Of a stretch of DNA of 64,000 nt, positions 21,291-33,889 are shown piece by piece. A model generated the notes under the pieces. The model had not been told where the DNA came from and did not search any database. It saw nothing but the letters and a program-made list of their open reading frames with translations. Both the position numbers and the translations under genes were made by a program. The number at the start of each line of letters is the position of its first letter. Positions within the stretch are counted from its first letter, which is position 1. Source of the stretch: Branchiostoma floridae (taxonomy: Eukaryota > Chordata > Leptocardii > Amphioxiformes > Branchiostomatidae); NCBI RefSeq assembly GCF_000003815.2, contig NC_049992.1:21028698-21092697 (forward strand), read 5' to 3'.

Positions 21291-24200
21291 ACTTCGTGCA
21301 TTTCACCCTGATACTGGACATGGGTGAATATAAACCAATATATTGTCTATGAAACTCATGCTTATTAAAGTTGTGTTCTTATTTCGTTGCTCCGTAACTG
21401 TCCTTTAAAGTAGGTCAATTTTTATAATTTTGACAAAATGTCATTTTGTGCCATATTTGAACTATTGTAAGTTCTAAACCAAACTTGTTCTGTTATTGGA
21501 ATTTATTTGAAAGATAAAGCAATATATTGTCTATTAAATGCATACTTGTAAAGTTCTTGTTTTGTTGCTATGCAATTTTGGGTCAGTTTTCATGATTCTG
21601 ATAATATGTCATTTTGTGCCATTTCTGCGCAATCATAACATCCAAACCAAACTTGTTATGTTATTGGAATTTACTTGGAATGTAAACCAATATATTGTTT
21701 ATCAAAGGCACGCATGTAAAGTTTGGGTACTTGTTTTGTTGGTACACATTTTCCCTTTGAAGTGGGCTGATTTTCATGACTTTGATGATATGTCATTTTT
21801 GCTATATTTGAACTATCATAAATTCTAAACCAAAATTGTTGTGTAATTGAAATAACCAATATATTGTTTATCAGATATATGCTTATATTTGAGTTCTTGT
21901 TTTGTTGATACACAATTGTCCTTTAAAGTAGTTCAATTTTCGTGACTTTGATAGTTATTTTGTGCTATATTTACACAGTGATAAATTCCAAACCAAACTT
22001 GTTCTGTAACGGAAATTTGCTTGAAATATAAACCAATACATTGTCTATCAACTGCATGACTATGCACAGTTGGGGTTCTTGTATTCTAGCAGAATACGTA
22101 CATGTCCCTATAAGTAGGTCGTTTTTCGCACTTATCCTAAAACTTGTTTTTGACAATGGCGATACACTAGACGTGGTAGTCTTCATTTTTATAGAATTAA
22201 TGTAACACTAACAATGTGTAACCACACTAAAGAAAAACAAACATTTGAAGGGATTCTACACAGTCATGCTCGTTGTTAAAGTCAGATGCATCTACTCTGA
22301 ACTTCTGAACATTCTACTAGATTTGCAGTTGAACCTCCTTGTCTACAGTGACTTAAGTTAAACATGCTTGCGTCCCCACAAATATTGACTCCCGAAGACT
22401 TAACTTGTGTTTTTCATCAAACTCTGTGCATCTTTCCACTTACAGTGCCATGTTCATGTGAACAATATGTACACCCTCTGCTATTTCTGTGTACTTATTT
22501 TGACCATGGACAGGAACTTATAGGTAATCTTGAAGATTGAACTGTGAGCCCTGAAATGTGAGCACTTTTATGTAGATGTGTCGTCAATAATCACTGCCGG
22601 TGTATAGTCAGCATTTGTGGAAAAACCTTAAGAGTACCCAAGTTCCTGCCATTGTTCAAAATGAATACTGGCCACAGACATTGCAGAAGTTGACCAAACG
22701 CATGTTTGTCTGATATGTATGCTACTGTGAATAGAAAGACACACTGATATTGGTGATATTTGTTCAAAGTAGAAACAAGTTAAGTCTTTGAGAGTCAATA
22801 TTGTGGGAAGCTAACATAAGACTGTAGACTGTAGTCATACACGAGTATACATAGCGTGCGTAGCTGCAGAGATATCAGAATGTTTGGAAGTTCTGAGTGG
22901 ATGCATCTGACACACCCTCCTATGTAGGGCTAATCCCGCGGCATACGCAAAAGCCTTATGGTATCAGTGAGACATTTGTTTGTGCCACTGGATTATGATT
23001 TATCCCTGCATGAAAGAGGGGATGAGGGACATTGAAGACGAGTATTACTTTGTGTAGAATCTCTACAACTTTTTTTTCTTTATGGTGATAGCGTGTTTGT
23101 TACATTGTTTCTATAAAAAACAAAGACTGTGACATGTGTATTACAGTAACTGTTTTTTTTTCAACAACAAGATTAGTGGAATACGACCTACTTCAGATAT
23201 GTGCATACTCTGCTAGAATACAAGAACCTGAAATGTGCAAGCATGCGTCTGATGGACAATATATTGGTTCAATGTGAATTTCAATTACAGAACAAGTTTG
23301 GTTTGGAAGTTATGATTGTGCAAAGATGGCACAAAATGACATATTATCAAAATCATGAAAATTAACCCACTTTAAAGGACAATTGCGTAGCAACAAAACA
23401 AGAACACAAACTTTACAAGCATGCATTTGATAGACAATATATTGGTTTATCTTTCAAATAAATTCCAATAACAGAACAAGTTTGGTTTAGAACTTACAAT
23501 AGTTCAAAGATAGCAAAAAATGACATTTTCTCAAAATCATGAAAATTGACCTACTTTAAAGGACAATTGCGTAGCAACAAAACATGAACGCAAACTTTAC
23601 AAGCATGCATTTGATAGACAATATATTGGTTTATCTTTCAAATAAATTCCAATAACAGAACAAGTTTGGTTTAGAACTTACAGTAGTTCAAAGAGAGCAA
23701 AAAATGACATTTTCTCAAAATCATGAAAATTGACCCACTTTAAAGGATAATTGCGTAGCAACAAAACATGAACCCAAACTTTGCAAGCATTCATCTAATA
23801 GCTCTTTAGTGGGTTATTATTTGGTGTGAATTGCAAGTGGAAAATCTTTACACTTACGGACTTTCAGTGCTTCAAAGTTGGGCAAAATTTCAGTTTTTTC
23901 ACAACGTGAAAACAGTGTATTGCATTCAGGTTGCCCATGACCATAGATTTTACAGAAGATTAACTCTACTGCTATTTAATGCAAGTTCAGGCATTGCCCT
24001 ATTCAGGACATTCTGCTTTTGTTTGTAAGTTAAAGCATTGATCAGTATTAGTGCCCTAAAGTTGGCAAATTTTCATGTTTTTTACATGCCAAAATCTGGA
24101 AAAATGGCCCATAAACTTCTTTGGCCTGCTACCATAGCAACGAGAGGTTCTGAGCAGAAAGAAAGCTATTTTGAGGGGTTGTGTACCAAGTACTATCACT

Positions 24201-24516
24201 GTGCAAAATATGAGCCAAATCTATTTTTTGACCCCTGCCACCATTGTTTGACCCTTACAGACATTCGCTCTTAAAATACGTCTGGTAATGGAGGGGTTCG
24301 TCAATTTTGTGCAGAGCTGGCTATTCTATTTACTATCTAAGATAATATCATAATGATATATTTTCCTTTTGAAATGCCAGCTTTCACTGCGATACATATG
24401 ATTATAATATACGCTTAACCCGATAACGTGTAACATTGCAAAATATATACATAACATATTGTCGAAACATTGCAGGGATATTTACTTGACATAACAACAT
24501 AATAAACGATACTTAC

Positions 24517-24685
24517 ATTTGGTGGACTGGTGTCCACTATCAAACCGTCAGTTTCGTGCACAGTTGAAGCCCCTGCACCGTTAACGGCGGTGACGCGCAC
24601 AAAGTAGAACGCACCATCTTTTAGACTGAGATTTGCAGGTGATGTCCATGTGTTTTGCGTTCCATCAACTTCAGCTTTCTGTTCC
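24517..24685 (-). CDS. Exon 39: FN3-like second half and linker
   Basis: Enters phase 2, leaves phase 0 at GTAAGT. FYFVRVTAVNGAGASTVHET, then LIVDTSPPN. The next intron (17802-24516) holds the nested fold-back elements. Confidence 0.82.
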
Positions 24686-24857
24686 CTGCTAATGCATAAA
24701 GGTATGCCTCAACTTAAGTGTATGTTTATATAGATCACAATTTTATATATTAATGATATAATATTAAACAATTAATTGTTAATGCAATTTTGCTTCTATT
24801 GAAATATAGGGAAGCTTTTAGCAAATGGCATACATTACTAAAAGGTACAATAGCCCT

Positions 24858-25815
24858 TTAACCCTCAAGCGCCCGACCTTTTTTTGCGACTAAAATGACC
24901 GAGTGGGGTCCAGACGGACCCCAAAATGTTTTGTTCATAAAATCTCAGTACAATTTCTTATCGGCGATCATTGTATATACATGGCTTCGTCAATGTAAGA
25001 GGAAGATTTTGAGATGTTAAGGTGTTGCTAATTCCAACTCATTATCATAATTTATGCAACAGTTCAGAAGGACCACGTTTTGCACTAAACCTATTCCGAC
25101 CTGATAGGGGAATTTGAGGCCCTCAGCAACATTTATGTCGCATAACTCATGAACGGCTAGAGCTAAAGCTATGAAACTTGGTAATTGATCACAAAATATT
25201 GTTCGCAAAAGTTTTTGATCAATAAATAAATTTTATCATTTTTGGGGGTTGCCATGGCAACCATATTCTAACAGGCATATTTTTGCCAAAATTTGACAAC
25301 TGGTAAACTACACCTGTTTTCTGACAACAATTAAATTCTATGAAATTCAAAGTTATTTTCATGACTTAAAATTTATAATTTATGCTAATTTCATGACGTC
25401 ATTGGTCAAAATCCAAGATGGCCGCCCTGGTTACGTAAAATGACGTCATAATGTCGTCACATTACAAGTTGATGACACAGAAATTTTTGTGAGGATTTAG
25501 ATTTACATTCTTATTATTGTCTGAAAGTTTGGTAGTCATACTATAAGTGGTTAAGGATTTAGCGTCCAAAGTTTGTTTTAAAAACTGCACATTTTTGCTG
25601 GGGTCCGTTTGGACCCCAGAGGGACTGAACACAAATTTTCTTAATAATTTCCACATTATTATACCAATCTTTGCGAAAACTTAGGAGAAGGTATAAGACA
25701 TATTGACTGACAAAGTCACGGAAGGATTTTTTCTTCAGATCAAAAATGTTGAAATGGCACTTCAAAATGTACGCCTGGGGTCCAAATAGACCCCACTCGG
25801 GTGTTTGAGGGTTAA
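24858..25815. mobile_element. piggyBac-like non-autonomous element
   Basis: Flanked by TTAA at both ends (24858-24861 and 25812-25815). The ends are TTAACCCTCAAGCGCCCGA and the inverse of TTAACCCTCAAACACCCGA. A subterminal GAGTGGGGTC is also inverted at the two ends. TTAA targets with CCC ends are typical of piggyBac. No transposase frame. Confidence 0.65.
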
Positions 25816-25996
25816 GGCCGTAGTAACAGTGCTTTGCTGGGCACGATATTTGGAGGCGCAGCCCAACACATTTAATCCCCAACCGAATTTTACAGTGAGA
25901 ATAGTGTGTAAACTGCCTTTCCTAAATGGCGAATGGTCGGTAACATGATCAGATTTGAGCCCAGGACCTCTTGCGAACAATACGTTGTGGTACACG

Positions 25997-27318
25997 ACCG
26001 GTGTGAAAGGGATTTTGCCCCCCCCCCCCCCAGGGATTTGGCCCCCCCCCCCGGGGGGGGGGCGAGATCACTAGCGTTTTCGCCCCCCTTTAGCGTTTTC
26101 GCCCCCCCCCCCCCCAGAACATTACTAGTATTCCTCGGAGGGGTCTTAAGAGCAGCTGGTTACTACATATTAGGTGCGCTACCTGCTACTATACTGCACC
26201 TGTGAGTAACATAGTTGGTGTGTTACCTGGTACCTATATGGCACCTTATTACCGTAAGATGTCATACCTTGTTCGGTGCAAGCACTACATTGAAAGGACA
26301 TTTTTTTTTGCAGCTGACATGGCAGAGGTGGCATAGAAAACAATGCTATTGTGAACGTATAAATCAACACCGTCTATGGTACGGAATACGTCAGCTATAT
26401 GTTTTCAATTTGTCAAAGTATTTTCTTTCTTGTGCAGAAAGCATTTCCAAAGCACTAAGAAAAACACAATTGAATAATAGTTTCTCATTATAGACACTAT
26501 CTACGCACAAGTTCATATACCTGTTGCTAAATGCTACAAAAAACTGGTAAAGTACCAGTCTTAAAAAACACGGGTAAAACACCAGTTCCTAAATACTAGA
26601 AAAACAGTCATATTGGAGGTGAAGATATCCATAGGGTAGGTGCATATAACGTACCAGTTTCTAAATATTAGAAAAACAGTCATATTGAAGGTGAAGATAC
26701 CCCTTGGCCAGGTGCATGCACCAAAATGTGCATTATTCTAATGAATACCTTATTTGCATAATCAATAAAGACACCCCTTGGCCAGGTGCATGCACCAAAA
26801 TGTGCATTATTCTAATGAATACCTTATTTGCATAATCAATAAAGACATGGCATAGTTCTTTTGTGGTCAATTCATAATAGAGACTTCATATTGGAGATAT
26901 ATAGGTTGCTTGAGGACAGGTGAATACAATGAAATATATCTCATGTCGAGACTCAGGTACATGCAATAAAGGGAATACAAGGGACCCAACCCTCCTTGTC
27001 TGAAACAAGTTCAACTATCTTATTGCCATGTACTTACGTTAATATTGATACTATGGATGGAGTTATGTATCAATCTCGTGTACTTATATCATTCTGAAAC
27101 TGTATTGTGTGATTTATACCAATCAACTTCTAAAATATCATGTAAACACGTTTTTTGGGGGGGGCGAAATCGCTAAAGGGGGGCGAGGTAGGGGGGCGAG
27201 ATCACTAACCGGGGAGGGCGAGATCGCTAGTGATTTCGCCCCGGGGGGGGCGAGATCGCTAGTGATTTCGCCCCCGGGGGGGCGAGATCACGGGGGGCGA
27301 GAACGCTGTCACACCGGT
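25997..27318. mobile_element. C/G-rich inverted-repeat element
   Basis: ACCGGTGTGA at both ends in inverse orientation. The left end has runs of 7-14 C and the right end matching G runs, interspersed with CGAGATCGCTAGTGATTTCG, a near-palindrome. The interior is A/T-rich and contains a 71-bp direct duplication near 26697-26846. Confidence 0.65.
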
Positions 27319-27319
27319 A

Positions 27320-27520
27320 CCCCTTATACCCCCCTCACATTACGTGTGATTTGATCGGACGACGAGTCTGCGAGCTCTAAATTATGAGGAGTCATGACCC
27401 TGACGGGAAGGGGGAACACTACCATTTCTTCGTCGGCATCAGGGCCATGCCTCCTCGTACATTAGAGTGCGCAGACTCGTCGTCCGATCGAATCGCGCCT
27501 TATGTGAGGGGGTATTACTA
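27320..27520. mobile_element. MITE-like hairpin of about 200 bp
   Basis: CCCTCACAT..., GATCGGACGACGAGTCTGCG and CATGACCCTGA at 27332-27405 recur inverted at 27440-27515. It directly abuts the preceding element. The whole unit could fold into one long hairpin. Confidence 0.75.
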
Positions 27521-27669
27521 AACGGATATTAGTAACCTGAACAATTCTTTAAGCTTGAGAATTTTGGATGCAAATAGCACAAGAATCATTTTATTCTTTT
27601 TACATGTACGTTTACTGCATTTGAAATTGGCACGAGGCAGCAGCATAAAATTAAGATTTAAATTAAATA

Positions 27670-27689
27670 AAATATATATATATATATAC
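27670..27689. repeat. (AT)n microsatellite
   Basis: Short AT run close to the donor of exon 38. Confidence 0.9.
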
Positions 27690-27693
27690 TCAC

Positions 27694-27815
27694 CTTTCTG
27701 GGTAGATTTGTCTCTTTGTCCCAGCTGATTTTCTGAAGATAGTTATTTTATACTTTTCAATCCCAGACTCGGCGTCCTCAAATATCCAGTTGGCTGATAT
27801 GCGTGAAGCATCAGC
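27694..27815 (-). CDS. Exon 38: FN3-like first half
   Basis: Enters phase 0, leaves phase 2 at GTGAGT. SANWIFEDAESGIEKYKI is a clear first-half signature. Confidence 0.8.
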
Positions 27816-28772
27816 CTGTAATAGAGTAAGGTGTCTATAGTAGGTACTTATGATACTTATATAGTGGATCCAACTGCGCAAGCGCAGGTCAATGGTGAAA
27901 GCCCCAGTCTCTTATGCCTTTCTCCACTAGGACGGCGCTTTCGCCGCACGCACTCTGTGACTAGACATGTTGGCAGAGCGCTCATTTACAATCAACTGTG
28001 TAAAATCTGCTTTTTTCTCTGTTTGTTAGGCTTTATTATTTATTAGAAATGTTTTGTTTAGGATCAGGTACCTTCATCTTTAACATAGGTTTGCGCAGTT
28101 GAATCGGTGTTTTTTTCGCTTTTTTAGAACTTAAGAATAATATGTAAAAATGTGTAGAAGACTGTATTTTATCTGTCGATGGTCGTAATACTATTCGGAG
28201 AGTAAAATTTAAAAACATTTTGCAACCATTACACACCGCAATGATAAAAAAAAACGTTTTGCTGTATTTCACTGATTTGCTTTGTTTGGAACTATTCTTG
28301 GAAGGACAAGGTTTTGCTAAATAGTTCCTATTATAACTATCGTTATTCGTTGTCCGTTTTACACACAATATTAACTTTTTAAATCCTTTTTTCCTATCCA
28401 TGAGAAGCTCAGAACAGCCTGCACGCCGCTTTTCATTGAGGTCATACAGGAAGAGGGTAGGGTCAAATCAGATAAAACACAGCAGAGATAAAGATTACGT
28501 AATCATGTTGTAATAAAACTATTATCATTATTGCATTAAATGACATAACACTGGAACTTGTTGTTATGCATTCAGCAAAAATCAAACTAATGACGAAAAT
28601 ATTATTATTTGTAATCAGGTTAACTCTGGCTAGGGAAAGACAAACCCGGAGGCAACTCTCTATCTTCATGGCTACCTTGATCCCCCAACGACCTTGAGGT
28701 CAAGGTACTAGGTAGGTAGGTAGGTAAGAACTTTATAATTAAAAACAATAATCACTGATTTGAAAGTCCTAC
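27816..28772. other. Intron with no recognised element
   Basis: Mostly A/T-rich. A GC-rich patch near 27866-27960 looks like a degenerate dispersed repeat. TTTTCATTGAGGTCAT near 28430 recurs near 60720. Confidence 0.5.
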
Positions 28773-29015
28773 CGAAAACGCTCTGTCCTTTCCCGGCTCC
28801 GCCCCATCTCCCAGGTGAACCATCACAGGCTTGGTCAGGTCCATGATAAACCCGTCAGATGACGTCACGGTGGAACTCATCGCCTGATTGGTTGTCTCTA
28901 GCTGAACAGACACGTGATCTCCATGATGTAGGTGGAACTTGTGCCAGTTGATATGGGAGGCGTCAGGCCCTACTGACGTTTTCTCATGAATGATCTCAGA
29001 AGAATGTGTCCTGTT
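28773..29015 (-). CDS. Exon 37: FN3-like module core and linker
   Basis: 81 codons, phase 0 to 0. HGDHVSVQLETTNQAMSS in the second-half position, then GFIMDLTKPVMVHLGDG as a variant linker (TKP for TPP). The acceptor at the right edge is AGAG|AACAGG, chosen for phase. Confidence 0.78.
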
Positions 29016-29650
29016 CTCTGATAACACAAGACACAAGTCGCTTGTCATCCGCAGTTGAAAAATGTGTATAGCCATTTATATCAATAAAAAGGTAGGGCAG
29101 AGTATGTTAAGTATGGTTATCAACTAACAAATTGCAAACGTTCTTGATGATGTTTACCATATAAACAAGTAAAGTTTGCAGTTTTGCAATGCAATTTTAT
29201 AGAAATAAGCTACAAGTAGCCGAATACACCGTTCATCAAAATTACTCCAACCACAGTTCTAAAAACAAATCAAAACGCCATATTGAAAATATTCTGCTTT
29301 GATATTATCATACAATTGCCTATCTCATACTACTAGCTATGCTATAAGCCTGTGAGATCGATCAATCAGAATGTTGTATTTGACATAACCGACCGTAATC
29401 ATTATTTTATGTTGACCATTTGTTCTGCTATGAAGGGACTTTTTCTTACATGTGTCAACTTGATAGAAGTTAATTAATGTTGATAATTAATGATGGTAAC
29501 GTTAATGGCCCAGCTCCCGTCTGTATATACAGTGTCATAAGGCTTGGTCAGTTTCGATATTTACCGTGTGAGCGGTCATATTTACTTTGCTCCCGTCGGT
29601 AGTGTTAGATGGTGATAAGGAACGACCAGGGCCTATAGCATCGCACACAC

Positions 29651-29862
29651 CTCGGAGTGGATTATAAACGCTGTATCATTACCTCCTAAGGTATGTGTCC
29701 GTTGCACCGTGACGGCGTAGTCCCCGATCCCTGACTCCGGGTCGCTGTAGCCGGCCCAGTTGGCGGACACGGTGGAAGGTTCGGACGAGAACGCCAAGTC
29801 CGAGTCTGGCTCCAAACCGTCACGTAAGGTCCCTTCCACAGGTGGGGTTGCGTCAAACAGGA
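29651..29862 (-). CDS. Exon 36: FN3-like linker and first half
   Basis: Enters phase 1, leaves phase 0. FDATPPVEGTLRDGLEPDSD and SANWAGYSDPESGIGDYAV. Donor is GTGTGT. Confidence 0.82.
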
Positions 29863-30190
29863 CTTAAGCAAAAAAGGTGTAAATAAAAGATGAAGATGAT
29901 AGACAAACAGTATCAATATCCGATAACAGTTTCATCAGCTTGGTGGACAGGAGCCCTTTATACACAGCGCAGAAAGATACAATTGGTATCACCTCAGGAA
30001 CATGATATACATGCAGCGTCATCTAAACGTTGGCTGGATTAAAAACTTGGCTGTCAACAAAAAAAAACTTTTAAGTTGTTACATCCTATCCGTGTCAATA
30101 CATGTCGTATGGTCGCTGCAAGATAACCGTATAAAATGTCGGACTTCTAAAGATATGCATATAAAATATTGTTACGTTTAGATCATGTAC

Positions 30191-30379
30191 CTCCATCTGA
30201 CGACTTCGAGACGTTTAAGTTGTCGTGCCCATTGTTGACTGCCACAAGAACGGAGTAGTACGTTGTGTTGTGACTAAGTTGTACGTCTGCGCATGCCTGC
30301 GATTCCGTGTGAGAGTACTCAGTCAGAGGAACCACGTCGTCTGTTCCAGGTTCTGAGCCCACTCCCCAGAAGTAATGAC
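30191..30379 (-). CDS. Exon 35: FN3-like module core
   Basis: Phase 1 to 1. YFWGVGSEPGTDDVVPLTEY and NTTYYSVLVAVNNGHDN fit the repeat closely. Confidence 0.82.
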
Positions 30380-30708
30380 CTAGTCGTTCGACGATGGATA
30401 TCATACATCAATAAACAGCTTTTTGCGCGATGTATGTTATTATAAGTAAAAACTAATTTAGGCTTTTTAAAAGTCTCTAAGTGCCTGGGGACGCCCTAAA
30501 TGCAGGTAGGTCACAGACACTTCTCAGTCTGACACTAATTGGGTTATTGACATTGACATGTTAGCAATTATAAAGATAACTGGGAATTATGTTCTACATT
30601 GTTTACATTTGTCATTCAAGGCGTTGGTCTATAAACTTTTAAGGGCCTGGCCACTTGAAAGAATGCTAGAAGTTTGATTTAGTCAGGGTAACGTAGCATG
30701 TAGCTTAC

Positions 30709-30882
30709 TCAGTCCGCTCTCCTCATCATGGAAGTCCTTCCAGTTGGCACATATCGTGTTGGGGTCAGAGGTGAAGTTCAGGTCATGTCCGTGAACGCTG
30801 CCGTCATACAGGGTCCCGGCTATAGGTGGGGACGTGTCAACGAGAACGGGTTGGTCCGCATGGCCAACCTCACGCAGATCCA
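30709..30882 (-). CDS. Exon 34: FN3-like linker and next first half
   Basis: Phase 1 to 1. LVDTSPPIAGTLYDGSVHG and NTICANWKDFHDEESGL are textbook linker and first-half motifs of this array. Confidence 0.82.
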
Positions 30883-32780
30883 CTGTCAATAATAATGATT
30901 AGGGAATGTAACGTTTTCAAACGGAGTTTAAAAAACTATGATTTAGTATAAAGAGGCCCATATTGACGCGTGCATCTGTTAACAAAAATGCGGTTCCTGT
31001 GTCAATCATACAAATATTGCTTACAGACAACAACATGTAAATTAATGCCCACTGCAAATATTACTGGCTACCAAAGCCTTAATCAAGTTGTCTAACATTT
31101 CATGCCGTTAATTCACTTCGTGAAACGAAGTGTTTGTAGTCAGTGCTGTTTTGATGTCAGGGGGTCGTTTGTCAGCCTGATAACTAGAGAACGCGTGGAT
31201 GGATGGTTTTGATATTTGGTATGTGGGTGGGATTAGACATGACGAAAAGATGGCAGGAATTGCGTTACGGCAGGGCGCTCTAGCGGCGGGTTATGGTACT
31301 GCAGCGAAACTTCCGGTTTTGCTATTTTTTGTTTGGGACTTGTTTGGGTGATGATTTAGGTAGCTGTGTAAAAGCATAGTAAGGTGTGTAAGTTTTGGCC
31401 ACCTAGGGGTTTCGCAGGGGCATTGAAAGTATTTTTTTGTTTTAGGTTTTGAGAAGGGATAATGCAAGAAGGGGTTGATGGATGTTAATGATTGTAGGTA
31501 TGCAGACAGCTTCCGTAATGATGTACATAATTGTATGTTATGCAAATTAGGAGGTAATTTGCCTGATACAATAGGTATGTGTAGAATTCTTATATAGGGC
31601 ATGTCTGTGAACAGTCCAACTACGTAAGACCATGACAGATTGATCTGATTTTTCGTATGTGGGTAGTTCTTGAGAAGGAGAAGAAACGTACGAGGTGTTT
31701 TTTCGTCTAGTGGCTTCTGACGGTTTTGCAGGGGATGTTTGTACTTGAAAAATAGTGTTTAGTGTGCTTAGTGTGGCGATTGCGCAATATTGGTTTATAT
31801 TTAGGAATTACGTCATTCTGCGTGCAGTTGAGCTTGGGCCCCGTCCCCACAGGAAGTGACCCCAAAGGTCATAGTTGGGCAATAGAGGACAGCACGACTT
31901 ATATATACCAGACGATTACAAGACAATGGTACTATAGGGACAGTACAATATACATGATGGGGTGTAAATGTTTCCTATAAGATTTGATAATCTGTAGGTT
32001 AAGGGCAATGAATAAGGGCAATGATGATATTGTTTACAGGGGCCTATATTATACGTTTTAAAAGGGTTGTACATGTAACAGTTACTACCGGTACAATACA
32101 TTGTTGAACAAAGCAGGGTTTGTTTTTCACGTACAGTAACTTGTAGTCATTGATGAGATTGTTTATAGGGATTGTACATTAGACATATGGGATACACAAT
32201 GTAGTGGACTGCATGTTACATCATCATTGTTGCAACCATTGATACATTTGCTTCCGGCGGTGGATTTGTTATCCTACCTGCTGAAATCGGACAAATTTCC
32301 TGTTGGATAAGCATTTGGTCTCTCATCCAAGGAAGAAATTATGCATCCCGTATGTTATCCCGGACAGAAAAGGTGTCGCAATGCGTATAGTCCTATTGAC
32401 TGACAAGCCCCGTGCGGGCGGATAAAGCGTTCCCGCCACGGCAGGACTTGGGCCAGCTGGACTGAATTTACCGGGCGACGCGCGGCTTGTCATGGTCGTC
32501 AGTAGGGCTCCCATAACCTGGCTAAATGGTTGGAAATTAACCACTCTACCCGGAAAAGTCAATACTTGGACAAATACATGCGATGTACATCTCAAAGTTG
32601 AAATTTTATCAACTCACCATTTGGTTTTTATGTCAATTTGCAACGTGTTGGTGAACTTTATGTAGAATTTGTCAAAGTTATGAGACCTCTGAACATTCCT
32701 ATGTCCGAAGAAATCCGCTGAAAATTCAAAAATTGGCTTTCCTTGCGGTAATTTTTTCCCTTCGAAGATTGTCGCCTTTC
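30883..32780. other. Repeat-derived intron sequence
   Basis: 31130-31330 and 32400-32500 have higher GC and look like dispersed repeats; no terminal repeats or coding motifs were found. Confidence 0.45.
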
Positions 32781-33372
32781 CTGATCATATGTAAGGGACA
32801 CGGGATCATCTAAAAGTTCCATGAGTTGCAAGGCGCAAGCCCATATATATTATTTGTACTTTCATGTCTGGATTTCCCAGCGATTGATTAAAGGTGGGTC
32901 ACAAGTGCCAATTAGCATAATCCCGCCATTTGTACTGATATGTGGCGAGAACGTTTGGGCAAGAGACACGTGGTCATGTCAGAATTTCAATGAGTTCCAA
33001 GTCGCAAGCCCAAAATGGAAGTAATACGTTTATGTCTTGTTTTCCCAGCGATGTAATGTAGAGTATATAGGTCACAAGTGATAATTAACATAAGCGCGTC
33101 ATTTGTACTGATATGTTGCGAGAACGATTAGGTGAGAGACACGCACGGGGTCATGTCAAAAGTTCCATGAGTCACAAGTCGCAAGCCCAGATGGATAGTT
33201 ATACTTTGATGTCTTGATTTCTCTGCAATTTAATCTAGGGTAGGTCGCAAGTGCTAGTTAGCAGATTCATGTCAGTTGTACCGATAGCTTATTAAAACGA
33301 TTGGGTAAGAGACAAGGGGTCATCTGAAAAGTTCCATGAGTTCCAAGTCGCAAGCCCAAAATGGAAGTTATA
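32780..33372. repeat. Tandem repeat of about 170 bp, four units
   Basis: Block CATGAGTTCCAAGTCGCAAG and variants occur near 32820, 32989, 33164 and 33334, with the intervening sequence also conserved. Confidence 0.85.
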
Positions 33373-33373
33373 C

Positions 33374-33496
33374 TTTTATGTACCTGAGGAGCATTCCGTG
33401 ACGACACCAGCCATCACATTTTGGAGGTGTTCGCTGGGGATGTGAAGATCATTTATGTGGATCTCACCAATGACGGCGTTGATGTGGTCAACGTTA
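33374..33496 (-). other. Exon-like stretch without an acceptor
   Basis: The minus strand reads VDHINAVIGEIHINDLHIPS and on to a CAG|GTACAT donor, but an in-frame stop lies just upstream and no AG intervenes. It abuts the 170-bp tandem repeats. Possibly a captured or decayed exon; exons 33 and 34 join without it. Confidence 0.25.
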
Positions 33497-33889
33497 TTGT
33501 TTTATGTGTTATCTTATTGATATTTTGATGCAACAGTCGATTTTAGCCCATTCAATATAAGTCTTTATCTTTAACTGAAGACCATGAAAGATATTTTCTT
33601 TGTCCATGGAAATGAATGGACAGGGACAGTTTGTGTCATGTGCACAGACAAGAAAGGATGGATGATAGAATACTTTTAAAATACAGCCTACTGTCTAAAT
33701 CCTTTTTTTCGGCGCACCTCACCAAACACATCAAAATCCATGTATAATTCCAACAACATATACACTGTTAAGCTAGCCAATGACACGTCTACAAATAAAC
33801 CCTGCACCATCGCTCCATCAAACAATTCACGAAGGTTGAGTTCTGCGAACGCTTGTTGAGATTTGTTTTATTAGGGGAATGATTGAAAC

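Larger units (their letters stand above)
18690..21326. mobile_element. Nested fold-back element with 8-bp target duplication
   Basis: Inserted in one of the outer element's 170-bp units. AATATAAA flanks it at 18682-18689 and 21327-21334. ATGTCCAGTATCAGGGTGAA near the left end is inverted near the right end. Its arms are minisatellites rich in ACTTCG/CGAAGT words. An 8-bp duplication is usual for hAT-like transposition, but no transposase is visible. Confidence 0.75.
17859..24277. mobile_element. Outer fold-back element with long terminal inverted repeats
   Basis: ATTTTAAGAGCGAATGTCTG at 17859 is repeated inverted at the right end (24277). The arms match inward for about 450 bp at high identity and then continue as inverted copies of a roughly 170-bp unit (containing AACCAATATATTGTCTAT). 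More units of the same repeat lie at 21327-22190. No transposase frame is visible, so it is probably non-autonomous. It lies in the intron between exons 39 and 40. I could not define a target duplication. Confidence 0.85.

Noticed and set aside
31290..31602. 103-codon minus-strand open frame
   Set aside because: Low complexity, no splice sites, lies in repeat-like intron sequence and does not fit exon phases.
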